Source: Akkermansia sp. (lineage in GTDB: Bacteria > Verrucomicrobiota > Verrucomicrobiia > Verrucomicrobiales > Akkermansiaceae). From it: 58,371 nucleotides of DNA. Every line of letters begins with the position of its first letter. Positions within the stretch are counted from its first letter, which is position 1. The position numbers were made by a program, and so were the translations under genes. The notes under the pieces were generated by a model. That model did no database searches. It saw nothing but the letters and a program-made list of their open reading frames with translations, and had not been told where the DNA came from. The stretch spans positions 1-58,371 of the forward strand of contig JAFYUT010000005.1 of NCBI GenBank assembly GCA_017549485.1. The letters are read 5' to 3'. This document shows positions 1-7,852 of this stretch, piece after piece.

Positions 1-10
1 AAGCCTCCAT

Positions 11-82
11 GCGGATGTAGCTCAGTGGTAGAGCGCAACCTTGCCAAGGTTGATGTCGTGGGTTCGAATCCCATCATCCGCT
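11..82 (+). tRNA. tRNA-Gly (anticodon GCC)
   Basis: A full cloverleaf can be folded by eye. The 7-bp acceptor stem is GCGGATG with CATCCGC, the D-arm is GCTC/GAGC, the anticodon stem CAACC/GGTTG encloses loop TTGCCAA (anticodon GCC), and the T-arm is GTGGG-TTCGAAT-CCCAT. The discriminator base is T at 82 and no CCA is encoded. A strong hairpin terminator follows directly, so this looks like a monocistronic tRNA. Confidence 0.97.
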
Positions 83-84
83 CT

Positions 85-128
85 CAAAACAAAAACGGTG
101 TATCGTCAGATACGCCGTTTTTGTTTTG
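85..128 (+). terminator. Rho-independent terminator of tRNA-Gly
   Basis: A nearly perfect 20-bp inverted repeat (85-104 against 109-128) has a GTCA loop. It carries a T-rich 3' arm and begins three bases after the tRNA. Confidence 0.85.
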
Positions 129-144
129 CATGACTTCATGAAAA

Positions 145-159
145 GGGATTCGAACCCAC
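145..159 (-). repeat. Inverted copy of a tRNA T-arm
   Basis: These 15 bases are the exact reverse complement of positions 58-72, the T-arm of tRNA-Gly upstream. No acceptor, D- or anticodon arm can be folded around them, so this is a fragment rather than a second tRNA. It may be a relic of integration or recombination at the tRNA, or a chance match to the conserved T-loop. Confidence 0.5.
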
Positions 160-200
160 AACGAATGGGTAAACGGTGAGTGAGTGAGCAGTTGATTTTT

Positions 201-283
201 CCTTCGGAGCGTGGGACTCAGTCCCTCCTTAAATTAACGCCTCGGTGGTAAATGGCAGGACTGAAGTCCTGCGCTCCGAAAGG
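201..283. repeat. REP-like imperfect inverted repeat
   Basis: Two copies of a roughly 30-base GC-rich element face each other (201-228 and 254-283). They share TTCGGAGCG and a GGACT/AGTCC palindromic core. The second copy forms its own hairpin (GCAGGACT with AGTCCTGC). The hairpin at 15523-15565 has a related core, GGCTTCAGTCC with GGACTGAAGCC. This is the only structure I see in the 250-base gap before the acyltransferase. Confidence 0.5.
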
Positions 284-302
284 CGAGTAAAGAGACCAGT
301 GC

Positions 303-329
303 TTGACTTTACTCTAAAATGCGTATATC
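303..329 (+). promoter_or_regulatory. Candidate promoter of the acyltransferase gene
   Basis: TTGACT at 303-308 and TATATC at 324-329 are separated by a short 15-base spacer. Transcription from it would start near 336, which favours the ATG at 345 over the ATG at 333. Confidence 0.4.
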
Positions 330-344
330 CTGATGCTTGTTATG

Positions 345-1385
345 TCAGAAAACATTATAATTCCCGAACCGGCAGGAAAACGCGCGGCTCTTTTAGATTT
401 ATTCCGAATCATCTTGTGTTTGGGAGTTTTTGTTTATCACTTAACCCCCATTCGTTGTTCAAGTGGCCCGTTTTCGGTGAATGGATTTCTGGTAATGAGC
501 GGTTTTTTGGTTGGTATATCGGTCTTTGGCGGCCGGGCGTTTGATTCCCATGCGTTTTATGGCAGCAAATGTCGGCGCTTGTTACCGATGATGATGATGG
601 CTTTTCTTCTTGCCGTGATATGGAAAGTCATTTATCAGGAAGCATGCCCGCCTTGGAGTATAGAAGATTGGGGGAACTTTTCCATAGTGGCGTATGTGAG
701 ACATTTTAACACCCCGATGTGGTACATGGTGGTGGAAGTTATATTATTGTTGAGTGTTCCGTTTCTGGTATTTATGTCTCGCGCAAAATGGAGGCTTGAA
801 TTATCTTTTGTTGCATTGGTTATTTTTGTAGGTTTTCTATTCTGCCAAGTACCGGATAATGAAATGTTCGGTGGGGGATTATATTATTCTCCGCTTGTGA
901 GGGAATGGCAATTTCTAGCAGGAATACTGGCAGCACGCTATGCTCATCAATGGCAAATACAACGTTTTACCACAGAGGGGTGGTACAAGTGGAGTCTCGG
1001 GCTGCTCTTTACTGTGTTTTTAATCTCCATGGGGGTACTGATGGTTCTGAAACAAACGACTGATTTGAATGCATGGAACTATACATTTGAATTCGACGCC
1101 ATTACAACATCATTTTACGTTCTTTTGATACCGGGCTTGTATTATTTGCGTCCGCAGATTTCCCGTGGTATGTCCCATATTTTAGCCCGAGGCGCAGCGC
1201 TGACATACCCGATTTTTCTGATACATGTCGTTGCGCGTCATGTCTGTGAAATCGTGGTAACTGACATTGCCGGTAATGTGTCCTATGTCATTATAGCGGT
1301 CATCACATTTATCGTCAGCTTGATTGTTGCTTGGGGCATGTTGGGGCTGGATCAACGCATTCAAGGCGCACTTAAGAAACATTAA
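345..1385 (+). CDS. Acyltransferase family 3 membrane protein
   Basis: An integral membrane protein of about 346 residues resembling acyltransferase-3 (OafA/YrhL-like) enzymes, which O-acylate surface sugars or lipids at the inner membrane. It opens with a short polar tail, then LLDLFRIILCLGVFVYHLTP, which matches the family's first helix with its conserved late Arg and His. MWYMVVEVILLL corresponds to the conserved WYL-E helix. About ten hydrophobic segments span the protein, as usual for the family. Alternative start ATG 333 adds four residues; the -10 box position argues for 345. The substrate cannot be told from sequence. It stands alone between tRNA-Gly and an ankyrin gene and looks AT-richer than the housekeeping genes, suggesting accessory DNA. 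Confidence 0.75.
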   Translation, partial: SENIIIPEPAGKRAALLDLFRIILCLGVFVYHLTPIRCSSGPFSVNGFLVMSGFLVGISVFGGRAFDSHAFYGSKCRRLLPMMMMAFLLAVIWKVIYQEACPPWSIEDWGNFSIVAYVRHFNTPMWYMVVEVILLLSVPFLVFMSRAKWRLELSFVALVIFVGFLFCQVPDNEMFGGGLYYSPLVREWQFLAGILAARYAHQWQIQRFTTEGWYKWSLGLLFTVFLISMGVLMVLKQTTDLNAWNYTFEFDAITTSFYVLLIPGLYYLRPQISRGMSHILARGAALTYPIFLIHVVARHVCEIVVTDIAGNVSYVIIAVITFIVSLIVAWGMLGLDQRIQGALKKH

Positions 1386-1430
1386 TAACAGAATTTCAAC
1401 AATAAAAATACGGAGCGCATCATACTTGTT

Positions 1431-1583
1431 ATGATACGCCTACTCGCCACCACAGCAACATGCATCTGCCTACTGGTATGTTGCCGGTCCGCACACCCGG
1501 CAACACCCCCTGCACTGCCACCCAATACAGAGCCTTTGACTAACCCTCAACAGCTGATATACGACCCGGAACACCCGTGGTAG
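1431..1583 (+). CDS. Candidate small lipoprotein (50 aa)
   Basis: A short frame beginning MIRLLATTATCICLLVCC and ending DPEHPW. The N-terminus has a positive charge, a hydrophobic core and a plausible lipobox (LLVCC), followed by a Pro/Ala/Thr-rich tail. That organisation resembles the N-terminus of the lipoprotein at 4804. It could be a tiny lipoprotein or the 5' remnant of a larger one. No Shine-Dalgarno is visible and the product has no recognised family. It occupies most of the 308-base gap between the acyltransferase and the ankyrin gene. Confidence 0.4.
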   Translation: MIRLLATTATCICLLVCCRSAHPATPPALPPNTEPLTNPQQLIYDPEHPW

Positions 1584-1642
1584 TGTGAGAAATTCGGACT
1601 GTTTATCTATTCCCCCCTCCCCCGCAAGCTCCATAAAAGGGC

Positions 1643-1670
1643 TTGCATTATGCCGATATTCTGGCACAAT
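1643..1670 (+). promoter_or_regulatory. Candidate promoter of the ankyrin membrane protein
   Basis: TTGCAT (1643-1648), a 16-base spacer and CACAAT (1665-1670). A TTG codon at 1643 that opens the frame coincides with this -35 box, so it is unlikely to be the true start. Confidence 0.45.
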
Positions 1671-1693
1671 ATACGTATCCGCAATATCCCGAT

Positions 1694-3301
1694 ATGGAAA
1701 TAGAACACACACTGATAATCAACCTGTTTTTTCATCTGATAGGGGCTTTTGCAGCATTGCTGTGGTTAAAGCCCGGGCTGAGAGCAGCCGTGCGCTATGC
1801 CACAATACTGACGGCTTTCTGCGGGCTCTGGCTTCTGGGCTGGATGAAAGCAACGGAATCAGGGGTAGAGTTTCCATCGCTCATCAGCGTCGTGCCGGTT
1901 CTGCTGTATCTGCTGGGGATTTATATGCTCAAGTGCCCTTGGCGGAGAGTCTTTTTGTCGCTGGGTATATATGCCCTGTGTTCTTGGTTGGACGGTATAA
2001 TATACCTCTTTCTTGAACATGAGGGGGCCGATTTTTCTGTAATAGGGAGCAGTTTTGTCCGATACATTGCGGGATATCTGGTGGTTCTTGAGGTGTGGTT
2101 TGTCATCCGGATATTTTCGCGACATCAGCAGAATGACACGGGAAGGTGCGGCAAAATTCTTGCAGCGGCCGCCTACATTCTGGTGAATGATTGGGCATAC
2201 ACCGGCATAATGTACCTTATGATGAACGGTGCTCTGCCTGATGCCCTGGGGCCGAGCCTGCTGCTGCATACAGTGCTTACGATAATGGTTCGATTACTGA
2301 GCTTCATCTGGGTTCTCCGTTATGTTCTCCGGCTGACGTGGATGCGCAGCATCTGCGCTCCCCTCGTTGAATTCGGGGTACTGATTGCCATTGTCTGTGC
2401 CGGTTTGGCCTATGAGAAATGGAATGAGACACAACCTCGCTCCTCAGAGCTGATTCTATCTGCCATCAACTCCGGAGACCCGGTCAAATTAGAACAATGT
2501 ATCAACAAAGGAGATGCCGTTAATGAGCCCATCATATGGAAGAATCCGGAAATCGGGGTAACGTTCGTTGATTATCCGCTTATTTATGCGGCAGCGATAA
2601 ACGAGGCCGAAATGGTGAGAACTTTGCTGAACGCCGGGGCAGATGTGAGCATGACCAGAAACAATGGAGATTCTGCTCTGCATGCTGCCTGTATAGAGGG
2701 GAATCTGAGCATTGTGAATCAACTGATACAGGCCGGTTCTGATATCAATATGCAAAACCACGAGGGATTCACACCGCTCCTCTACGCTGTTCTCGGGGCA
2801 AAGAATAAAGACACTCTTGCTATCATCAAGGCTCTGCTGCAAGCGGGGGCTGATGTAAACCGCCCGAATCATGAGCACAGAACGTCACTTCACTTGGCGT
2901 TGGATGTTAACCAACAACAGAGTAATGCCCCCATAGCCGATATGGTACACCTGCTGCTGGAAAACGGGGCCAATCCGAATCTGAGAGATACTAAAGGATG
3001 CACCCCCCTGCATGATGCCACGTTGCCCCTGAATGAGGCAGATTATAAGATATTCCCGGAAGTGATACGCCTACTGCTGACATACGGAGCAGACATAAAT
3101 GCGGTGGACGATGCCGGGGATTCACCGCTGCTGCAATGTGCACGCGACGGCTTTGTGGACGGCGCCCGCCTGCTGCTGGAGCACGGTGCAAACCCGAATT
3201 TGCGAGACGAACAGGGAAAATCACCTCTCGACCATGCGGTAGAAAATGACCACGTGAAGATAGCTGACATGCTCCGCTCCAGGACATCGCCGAGCAATTG
3301 A
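1694..3301 (+). CDS. Polytopic membrane protein with C-terminal ankyrin repeats
   Basis: About 535 residues. The N-terminal half has roughly eight hydrophobic helices (from IINLFFHLIGAFAALLWL to FGVLIAIVCAGLAYEKW). The C-terminal half is about seven ankyrin repeats with the usual signatures: LIYAAAINEAEMVRTLLNAG, SALHAACIEGN, TPLLYAV, LLQAGADVNRPN, LLLENGANPNLRD, LLLTYGADINAVD and LLLEHGANPNLRD. Ankyrin repeats bind proteins, so the likely design is a membrane-anchored binding platform; the side of the membrane is not clear. I chose ATG 1694 because an in-frame upstream TTG (1643) lies in the putative promoter. The membrane part matches no family I recognise. A further start inside the frame is unlikely because the first helix begins directly after 1694. 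Confidence 0.8.
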   Translation: MEIEHTLIINLFFHLIGAFAALLWLKPGLRAAVRYATILTAFCGLWLLGWMKATESGVEFPSLISVVPVLLYLLGIYMLKCPWRRVFLSLGIYALCSWLDGIIYLFLEHEGADFSVIGSSFVRYIAGYLVVLEVWFVIRIFSRHQQNDTGRCGKILAAAAYILVNDWAYTGIMYLMMNGALPDALGPSLLLHTVLTIMVRLLSFIWVLRYVLRLTWMRSICAPLVEFGVLIAIVCAGLAYEKWNETQPRSSELILSAINSGDPVKLEQCINKGDAVNEPIIWKNPEIGVTFVDYPLIYAAAINEAEMVRTLLNAGADVSMTRNNGDSALHAACIEGNLSIVNQLIQAGSDINMQNHEGFTPLLYAVLGAKNKDTLAIIKALLQAGADVNRPNHEHRTSLHLALDVNQQQSNAPIADMVHLLLENGANPNLRDTKGCTPLHDATLPLNEADYKIFPEVIRLLLTYGADINAVDDAGDSPLLQCARDGFVDGARLLLEHGANPNLRDEQGKSPLDHAVENDHVKIADMLRSRTSPSN

Positions 3302-3425
3302 AGTAGACTGTTGCTGCCACAGCCGGCAACACCACCCCGCCCCGGAAAAAACAGTATTCATTACACCACTTTCGTTTGGTGACACACATTTATTCGGACA
3401 AACGTCGATTCCGACCATTCGCAGC

Positions 3426-3454
3426 TTGACAAGTGCGGCACAATCTGCCATCAT
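3426..3454 (+). promoter_or_regulatory. Promoter of tRNA-Arg
   Basis: A consensus TTGACA (3426-3431), a 17-base spacer and CATCAT (3449-3454) lie 26 bases upstream of the mature tRNA 5' end. The rest of the gap between 3302 and 3425 shows no gene. Confidence 0.6.
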
Positions 3455-3480
3455 CTCTCACGTTGCCGCTACAGGCACAT

Positions 3481-3552
3481 GGCTCCGTCGTTCAATGGAT
3501 AGGACAAAGGTTTCCGGTACCTTCGATGTGGGTTCGATTCCCGCCGGGGCTA
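3481..3552 (+). tRNA. tRNA-Arg (anticodon CCG)
   Basis: Cloverleaf: acceptor GGCTCCG/CGGGGCT with G-T pairs, D-arm GTTC/GGAC, anticodon stem AAGGT/ACCTT with loop TTCCGGT (anticodon CCG), and T-arm GTGGG-TTCGATT-CCCGC. The discriminator is A and no CCA is encoded. It has its own promoter and terminator. Confidence 0.93.
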
Positions 3553-3556
3553 TAGA

Positions 3557-3597
3557 GAAAAAGCTGTAAGATTGAAGAATCTTACAGCTTTTTTTCG
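3557..3597 (+). terminator. Terminator of tRNA-Arg
   Basis: A 13-bp perfect stem (AAGCTGTAAGATT at 3561-3573 with its complement at 3578-3590), a GAAG loop and a T7 tail. Confidence 0.9.
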
Positions 3598-3632
3598 CGA
3601 ATAGGAGGGAGAGATGACTTAACTTTATAGAG

Positions 3633-4721
3633 ATGAACATTTTTCTTAAAATCAAAACTATAAAACACGGGATACTTACTGCGGGCAGTGCCCTGCTCTT
3701 GCTTTGCGGGTGCTATACACAGCAACAGCAATCAGCCATTCTGCCTGAGCCGGAATGGGGAAAGGACAAACTGTTTTCACAGCAGGAAATAGATACAAAA
3801 GTTCAGCAGAGCAGAGCCTATCAACGCAGACTTATGGATGCCGTATGTGAGGCATCTACCATCTCACTGGAGCAATATACCATTCACGCTAAGTCATGCA
3901 AAAACAGAACAAACACGGGCAGTTGCAAATGCCAATATCATCTAGCAGCCTATTGGCCCATCCGGCAGGAATATGACATCAAGACAAAAACGACCAAACG
4001 AACCGTAACCTTGGCAAGGCAAGAGCAGGAAGCCCTCAAAACACTTATCAGCAGAACCACGAGCGTAAAAAATGACGATACGCATGGTATCAAATCACAC
4101 TCCTACGCAGGGACAAAACTCATTTGCACAAATGCTCAGGGTAAGCGTCTACTTGAGGAAGAAGTGACGATTGTTCCCCTTAGTAAAGTGAGCAAAGACG
4201 GCTACGCCAAAGAGGCCCACCTTGCCATGCATGATGACTATTACCCCCTGTGGCAAAACATCATCAAACGCCACTACCCCGAAGTCTCAGCGCAAGAAGA
4301 TGCAGAGGCCAAGGCTCAACACCGGCAAGCGGTCAACACATTGAAAGAACAACTGAAACAATGTGAAACCGTTAAAATAGAAACGATTGGCAACATTTTC
4401 GATTTTATACGTTTCGGAAAATTGAACAAGACGCAAACAAAGCAACTCTGCAACATTCTCCGCCGCGCCGCCCCCTTGCCGTTCAAAGGGCGTATTCAGG
4501 GGAAATCCGCCGTTGACTCTGTCCTTTGCTTTTATAATGCAGCGGGGCAAAAAATCGGTAGTTTGCGGGTTCAAGATATCACAGACGCCGCATCCGCCCG
4601 TACCCCGCAACAATGTGAGGCAAAAGAAAGCATGTACTTACCCCGAGAAGATTACAAACGCTTACAAGAAATCATCAGCAAACAATCAGATGACACCCCT
4701 ACACTTTCAGAATCTCCATAG
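3633..4721 (+). CDS. Lipoprotein with two copies of an uncharacterised domain
   Basis: A 362-residue exported protein. The hydrophobic N-terminus ends in LLLLCGC, a plausible lipobox, followed by a Gln-rich linker. The mature part holds two related domains. The first (about residues 65-215) runs from LMDAVCEAS through GTKLICTNAQGKRLLEEEV to HDDYYPLWQNII. The second (about 235-355) runs from LKQCETVKIETI through LPFKGRIQGKSAV and LCFYNAAGQKIGSLRVQDI to MYLPREDYKRLQEII. The second domain recurs as the whole mature part of the next gene, so this is a tandem paralogue pair with an internal duplication. Function is unknown; a periplasmic outer-membrane lipoprotein is likely. It lies in the accessory stretch next to tRNA-Arg. 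Confidence 0.75.
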   Translation: MNIFLKIKTIKHGILTAGSALLLLCGCYTQQQQSAILPEPEWGKDKLFSQQEIDTKVQQSRAYQRRLMDAVCEASTISLEQYTIHAKSCKNRTNTGSCKCQYHLAAYWPIRQEYDIKTKTTKRTVTLARQEQEALKTLISRTTSVKNDDTHGIKSHSYAGTKLICTNAQGKRLLEEEVTIVPLSKVSKDGYAKEAHLAMHDDYYPLWQNIIKRHYPEVSAQEDAEAKAQHRQAVNTLKEQLKQCETVKIETIGNIFDFIRFGKLNKTQTKQLCNILRRAAPLPFKGRIQGKSAVDSVLCFYNAAGQKIGSLRVQDITDAASARTPQQCEAKESMYLPREDYKRLQEIISKQSDDTPTLSESP

Positions 4722-4803
4722 CATGGCGGCCGTATGCAAAAATAGGGCTACCCGCGGCAGATTTCAAACGGCTGAGCCAAATCGTGAAACAAACAACGGC
4801 AAA

Positions 4804-5306
4804 ATGAAAAATCATCTCCTCATCTTCTTGGCGGGTATCTTAAGTGCCTGTACCTCTACGCCTACCACTCCGCCACCACTGCAAGAGTCCCCGGTATCCC
4901 CCCCCCGGCTCAGCAACCCGAGATTCTTCAGAAAAACCAACAAATGCTTTCTGCATTAAGAAGCGCTCTGATGAACTGCGCCCGCATTGATATTCGGCAT
5001 ATCAACCACACAGCAGCCCCCCATACACACCGCTGTACGGCAGCAGAAATGCAAACAATGCGGAGACTCTTCAGCGGCTTACAAGCCTTACCGTTTGAGG
5101 GAAACATTCACGCCCTGTCGGCAAGTTGGTATGTGTTGACGTTCTACGATGCAAGCGGTAAGCAGATAGCCGTTTTGAGAGATTGGGAAATTGCGACTGA
5201 AAAGGCAGCTACCCATGCCGACCATTGCTCCGCCAAAGCCACAATGTACCTACGGGCAGACGATTATGCCGAGTTTAAGCAAGTGTTGCAACATATCGCT
5301 GATTGA
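4804..5306 (+). pseudogene. Lipoprotein paralogue frameshifted at a C9 tract (possibly phase-variable)
   Basis: The first frame (4804-4959) encodes a signal peptide MKNHLLIFLAGILSAC with a good lipobox (ILSAC), then a Pro-rich linker. It shifts out of frame at a run of nine C (4898-4906) and stops at 4959. The continuation lies in another frame up to the stop at 5304-5306 and encodes a domain clearly related to the second domain of the preceding gene: LPFEGNIHALSASW, LTFYDASGKQIAVLRDWEI and MYLRADDYAEFKQVL. Adding one C (C10) would join both parts into one protein of about 167 residues. It is therefore a broken gene, a phase-variable gene caught in the OFF state, or a homopolymer miscall. Apart from the tract the downstream part looks intact, which argues for a recent or switchable lesion. 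Confidence 0.75.
4898..4906 (+). repeat. C9 homopolymer at the frameshift point
   Basis: Nine consecutive C residues lie in the region coding for the linker after the lipobox. This length is prone to slipped-strand mispairing, and a change of one base restores the frame. Confidence 0.9.
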
Positions 5307-5374
5307 AACTGGCGCGAATAGATGAAAAAAAAGCTTTACAAAATGGGGCATATCGTGCATTCTTGCCGCCGTCT

Positions 5375-7303
5375 ATGTCATTTGCAGAACTCGGAATTTG
5401 CCCGGAAATTTTAGAAGCGATAGAGGTGCTCGGATTCGAGACACCCTCTCCCATTCAGCAGCAGGCCATCCCCGCCGCGCTGGAGGGTAAGGATATTGTG
5501 GGGTTGTCCCACACGGGTTCCGGCAAAACGCTGGCATTCTCTATACCGGCCTTGGAAAACATAGACCCGGCCGTGCGCGGGGTACAGGTATTGTGCCTGG
5601 CGCCCACACGCGAGCTTGCCGTGCAGATTTGCCGAGAGGTTGACAAATTGGCCCTGTTTTTGGATGGCGTATCGGCCGTACCGATTTATGGTGGCACCTC
5701 ATTCGCCCCGCAGCTGGCAGCCTTGCAGCGAGGGGTGCAGTTTGTAGTAGGTACCCCCGGCCGTGTCATTGATTTGATGGAGCAAGGCGAGCTCCGCACC
5801 GACAACATCACCACGCTGATTTTGGACGAGGCGGATGAGATGCTGGACATGGGATTCCAGGAAGATATAGACCGCATTGTAACGCAATTGCCCGTCAACA
5901 GACAAACGCTCTTCTTCTCAGCAACCATGTCACCGGCCATCCGTGCGCTGATAAACCGACTTTCCGAAGCACCGCAAGAAATCAGCATTGAGCGACCTGT
6001 GCTTACCGTGCCCACCTGTGAGCAAAGCGTGTACGAGGTTGTATTCTCTTCCCGTATTGAGGTGCTGAGCCGCCTGATTGAAATGGGGCGCATGAAGCGA
6101 GGCCTCGTCTTCGCCAACACCAAGCGTGTGGTAGATGACGTGGTGGATGGATTGCTGGCACGAGGATACTCCGTAGACCGTCTGCACGGCGACATGCCTC
6201 AAACACTGCGCGAACGCGTCATGGATTCTTACCGCAAGGGCAACCTCAACGTGCTGGTAGCTACCGATATTGCCGCCCGCGGTTTGGACATTGACGATGT
6301 AGACATTGTGGTAAACTTTGAACTGCCCCGCGACCCCGAGGATTACGTACACCGCATCGGCCGCACGGCTCGTGCCGGGCGCAAGGGTAAGGCTGTAACC
6401 TTTATCGGCCGCCGAGATTTCTCTCTGCTGGGACGCATTGAGCGCTTTGTAGGCATCCGCATGCCGAGAGAAAAGGTCATGACAGCCCACCAAGTAGAAC
6501 AAGCCCGCCGTGAGTCTTTGGTGGATGACATTATTGAAAAGGCCTCTCAAGCCACAGAGCTGCCCGATGAGCTTAAAGATATTGACATGCCCGCCGAACA
6601 AATCATGGCAGCCATGTTTAACTTGTTGGTAAGCAAAGGAAGCTGCGAGCTGCAGCCCATACCCGAGGATCGCCCCGGCCGCCACAACAGCAAACACGCC
6701 GAAGGGGAAGCGATGGTGGCAGCAGAGAAAGGCAACGACTGGAGCACCCTGCAAGAGAGCACCAAGCTGTTCATGAACGGTGGCAAGCTTATCGGCATAC
6801 GCCCCAAAGATATTGCCGGCCTCTTCTACAACGAGGGTGGTGCCCCCAAAGGCTGCGTGGGTGATATCAAGATTTTCCTCAAACACTCTATCATTGAAGT
6901 ATCACCGGAGATTGCCCCGCAACTCTGCGAGAGACTGGCTACCTGCAACATTTGCGGATATGAGGTAAATATCCGTGAGGATAAAGGCATACCCGGCCAA
7001 GATGCCGGCCCGCGAGTCAATGTAAGAGACCGCCGCTCGTACTCCGATGACGGATTCCGCCCCGAGCGCCGCGAACGCGCTGACCGCTATGACCGTGGCG
7101 AGCGCGCGGACCGCCGTGAGCGAGGTGGTCGCTTTGAGCGATCCGAGCGTTTCGGTAATGGCCCCCGCCGTGAAAAGCCCCAGCGCTTTGAGCGCTATGA
7201 GGGAGCCCGCCGTGAGGGAGGATTCCGCAAGAAAGACTCACGCGAGAACGGAGAAGGATTTTACACCAAATTTGCAGGCAGCAAAAAGCCCCGCAAAAAG
7301 TAA
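5375..7303 (+). CDS. deaD: DEAD-box ATP-dependent RNA helicase (DeaD/CsdA-like)
   Basis: About 642 residues with the full helicase motif set in order: Q-motif (FETPSPIQQQAIP), I (SHTGSGKT), Ia (PTRELAVQ), Ib (TPGRVID), II (DEAD), III (SAT), V (ATDIAARGLDI) and VI (HRIGRTARAG). A region near residues 475-555 (GIRPKDIAGLF to SPEIAPQLCERL) matches the DbpA-type RNA-binding domain found in DeaD. The tail is an Arg/Glu/Asp-rich low-complexity stretch with a basic end, typical of RNA-binding tails. It should unwind RNA in ribosome assembly or cold adaptation. I chose ATG 5375; a TTG at 5303 opens the frame but its extension is not conserved-looking. The redox gene at 7316 follows within 12 bases. 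Confidence 0.92.
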   Translation: MSFAELGICPEILEAIEVLGFETPSPIQQQAIPAALEGKDIVGLSHTGSGKTLAFSIPALENIDPAVRGVQVLCLAPTRELAVQICREVDKLALFLDGVSAVPIYGGTSFAPQLAALQRGVQFVVGTPGRVIDLMEQGELRTDNITTLILDEADEMLDMGFQEDIDRIVTQLPVNRQTLFFSATMSPAIRALINRLSEAPQEISIERPVLTVPTCEQSVYEVVFSSRIEVLSRLIEMGRMKRGLVFANTKRVVDDVVDGLLARGYSVDRLHGDMPQTLRERVMDSYRKGNLNVLVATDIAARGLDIDDVDIVVNFELPRDPEDYVHRIGRTARAGRKGKAVTFIGRRDFSLLGRIERFVGIRMPREKVMTAHQVEQARRESLVDDIIEKASQATELPDELKDIDMPAEQIMAAMFNLLVSKGSCELQPIPEDRPGRHNSKHAEGEAMVAAEKGNDWSTLQESTKLFMNGGKLIGIRPKDIAGLFYNEGGAPKGCVGDIKIFLKHSIIEVSPEIAPQLCERLATCNICGYEVNIREDKGIPGQDAGPRVNVRDRRSYSDDGFRPERRERADRYDRGERADRRERGGRFERSERFGNGPRREKPQRFERYEGARREGGFRKKDSRENGEGFYTKFAGSKKPRKK

Positions 7304-7315
7304 TTGAAACCGTAT

Positions 7316-7762
7316 ATGAACAGCCCCGCATCTGAACGAGCCTTGACCTATTTTCACCAAGGATTCAACTGCGCGCAATCCGTTTTTGCCGCTTTTGCTC
7401 CTGAAATGGGACTGAGCGAGGAACAGGCCCTGCGTTTTGCTGCCGGGTTCGGGGCCGGTGTAGGGCGCATGCGTGGCATGTGCGGGGCATTCAGTGGCCT
7501 CACTCTGGTGGCAGGCCATTGCAAAGGAAATCTTACCGGTAAGCCGGAGGACAAAGAAGTGGTGTTCGCCCTCGTACGCCGACTGGCGGATGCGTTCAAG
7601 TCCGAGTTCGGTACCCTCACCTGCCGTGAGTTGCTGCATTTGGATGAGCAGGTACAGGAAAGCGCCCGCCCCAGCACCCGCACACAAGCCTACTACGATG
7701 CCCGCCCGTGCGAGCGATGCGTGGCTTTTTGCGCGACAAAAGCAGCAGAGTTGCTGAAATAA
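7316..7762 (+). CDS. C_GCAxxG_C_C family redox-type protein
   Basis: About 148 residues. The N-terminus (YFHQGFNCAQSVFAAFAPE) and the core (FGAGVGRMRGMCGAFSGL) match the C_GCAxxG_C_C family, with further conserved cysteines in LTCRELLHLD and PCERCVAFC. Members are small cytoplasmic proteins presumed to bind a metal or cluster through these cysteines; no reaction is established. ATG 7316 is preferred over a TTG at 7304 that would abut the helicase stop. It is probably co-transcribed with the helicase. Confidence 0.8.
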   Translation: MNSPASERALTYFHQGFNCAQSVFAAFAPEMGLSEEQALRFAAGFGAGVGRMRGMCGAFSGLTLVAGHCKGNLTGKPEDKEVVFALVRRLADAFKSEFGTLTCRELLHLDEQVQESARPSTRTQAYYDARPCERCVAFCATKAAELLK

Positions 7763-7816
7763 ATCAGATTTCGGCCCACTGCCGATGATTTGTGCGTCAG
7801 TGCAAGGAATGTGAGC

Positions 7817-7844
7817 TTGATTTTGCGTCAAAGCGTGATAGAAT
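7817..7844 (+). promoter_or_regulatory. Promoter of glnS, nearly leaderless
   Basis: TTGATT (7817-7822), a 16-base spacer and TAGAAT (7839-7844). The -10 box ends 8 bases before the ATG at 7853, so the predicted mRNA leader is 0-2 bases. Confidence 0.7.
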
Positions 7845-7852
7845 ACGCGCGT

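Noticed and set aside
1643..1693. TTG start for the ankyrin membrane protein
   Set aside because: The TTG forms the -35 box of a plausible promoter and the added residues are not hydrophobic or conserved-looking; ATG 1694 precedes the first membrane helix.
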